5,609 nucleotides of DNA from Blastocatellia bacterium. GTDB taxonomy: Bacteria > Acidobacteriota > Blastocatellia > Pyrinomonadales > Pyrinomonadaceae. The translations under genes were made by a program, and so were the position numbers. Position 1 is the stretch's first letter. Every line of letters starts with the position of its first letter. The stretch lies in contig PSRF01000091.1 of the NCBI GenBank assembly GCA_003175865.1, positions 1 to 5,609 on the forward strand. Reading direction: 5' to 3'. The notes under the pieces are model-generated. The model saw only the letters and a program-made list of their open reading frames with translations, made no database searches and was not told where the DNA came from. Positions 5,160 to 5,609 of this stretch are shown here, one piece after another.

Positions 5160-5609
5160 ATGAACCCTACTTTTGAGATAATCGGATTGGAAGTATCCAA
5201 CGAGAAGGCGTTCAACTATCTTGCTGAACGAGCCGGCAATCAGGGCGAGCCTACTCAGGTGAGTCGTCGTGGGGCAGTCCTGCACGGACGCTGTTGGAAA
5301 CTTGGTGAAGGATTGGAAGTTTGGACCGTTCTGTATCAGTCGGACAGTGGCGATGTCTTTTATGCTGACTGTCGTCCCGGCTTCCGCGCTCGCTACATGC
5401 AAACAATTACACCATGGGCCCTGACTGAGTACGATGAAGAAGGTGAAGCCGTCATTCACGGCTTTCGTCAGGGGACCGACTGCGAAGTGCTTTTCGAGCT
5501 GCAGAATTTCACAGAAGTTGGCCCAGCTGGTTTTCGAGCACAGGAGTTGCACGTCGGTCTTTGCGGTCTTGCGTACCGGGCGCGTGTAAAAAGTCGAAAG
5601 GCCAAAACA
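5160..5609 (+). CDS. Unrecognised protein, 3' end beyond the window
   Basis: An open frame of 150 codons runs from the ATG at 5160 to the last base of the window without a stop. An in-frame TGA at 5148-5150 makes this ATG the first possible start; no Shine-Dalgarno site is visible. The protein begins MNPTFEIIGLEVSNEKAFNY, is acidic and aromatic in its middle (EVWTVLYQSDSGDVFYADCRPGFRARY at about 55-81, then WALTEYDEEGEAVIHGF), has four scattered cysteines and turns basic at the visible end (RARVKSRKAKT). No signal peptide or membrane segment is seen. It matches no family I can name. The balanced composition favours this strand over the antisense frame at 5115-5552, which is Ser-, Cys- and Leu-rich and looks like a shadow. 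Confidence 0.7.
   Translation, partial: MNPTFEIIGLEVSNEKAFNYLAERAGNQGEPTQVSRRGAVLHGRCWKLGEGLEVWTVLYQSDSGDVFYADCRPGFRARYMQTITPWALTEYDEEGEAVIHGFRQGTDCEVLFELQNFTEVGPAGFRAQELHVGLCGLAYRARVKSRKAKT

Noticed and set aside
5115..5552. Minus-strand 145-codon frame
   Set aside because: It is antisense to the better plus-strand frame from 5160, is rich in Ser, Cys and Leu, and has no recognisable motif.

Overview
The window is 5.6 kb of bacterial chromosome of roughly balanced base composition. It looks like a didermic or environmental bacterium that relies little on strong Shine-Dalgarno sites: only two genes have a clear one. The gene types (an exported S13 peptidase, an Ogg2-type DNA glycosylase, a periplasmic TPR/retropepsin-like protein, a PIN protein of the 'YLETS' type) and the intergenic heptad-repeat hairpins suggest an Acidobacteriota-like genome such as Blastocatellia. 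That placement is an impression from gene style and nothing in the window proves it.

Layout. Positions 1-176 hold a large imperfect hairpin built from 7-base units, followed by the end of a minus-strand gene. 177-1532 (minus) encodes an exported D-Ala-D-Ala carboxypeptidase/endopeptidase (PBP4/DacB, family S13) with all three catalytic motifs. 1533-1751 is a divergent control region with a candidate promoter for each side. The rightward promoter (TTGACA, 18 bp, TAGAAT) is overlapped by a perfect 8-bp inverted repeat that could be an operator. 1752-2420 (plus) is an 8-oxoguanine DNA glycosylase/lyase of the Ogg2 type. 2488-4128 (plus) is an exported protein with five TPRs followed by two tandem retropepsin-like lobes. 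Its stop overlaps (ATGA) the start of a PIN-domain protein at 4125-4604. A second heptad-repeat hairpin fills 4607-4746. Then come a 75-residue protein (4758-4985) resembling the small partner often found beside this PIN type, a possible 42-residue basic peptide that overlaps its stop by one base (4985-5113), and an unrecognised protein that starts at 5160 and stays open to the end of the window.

How the parts may fit. DacB trims peptidoglycan outside the cytoplasmic membrane, and Ogg2 removes oxidised guanine in the cytoplasm. The divergent pair shares only its control region. The protease, PIN and 75-residue genes read in one direction and may form a transcription unit interrupted by the second hairpin. 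The PIN/75-residue pair may be an unusually ordered toxin-antitoxin module (toxin first) whose toxin is translationally coupled to an unrelated exported protein. The most unusual features are the two hairpins, which share a strict 7-base periodicity although their unit sequences differ, and the two-lobed aspartic-protease protein whose lobes carry DTGS and DTAA.
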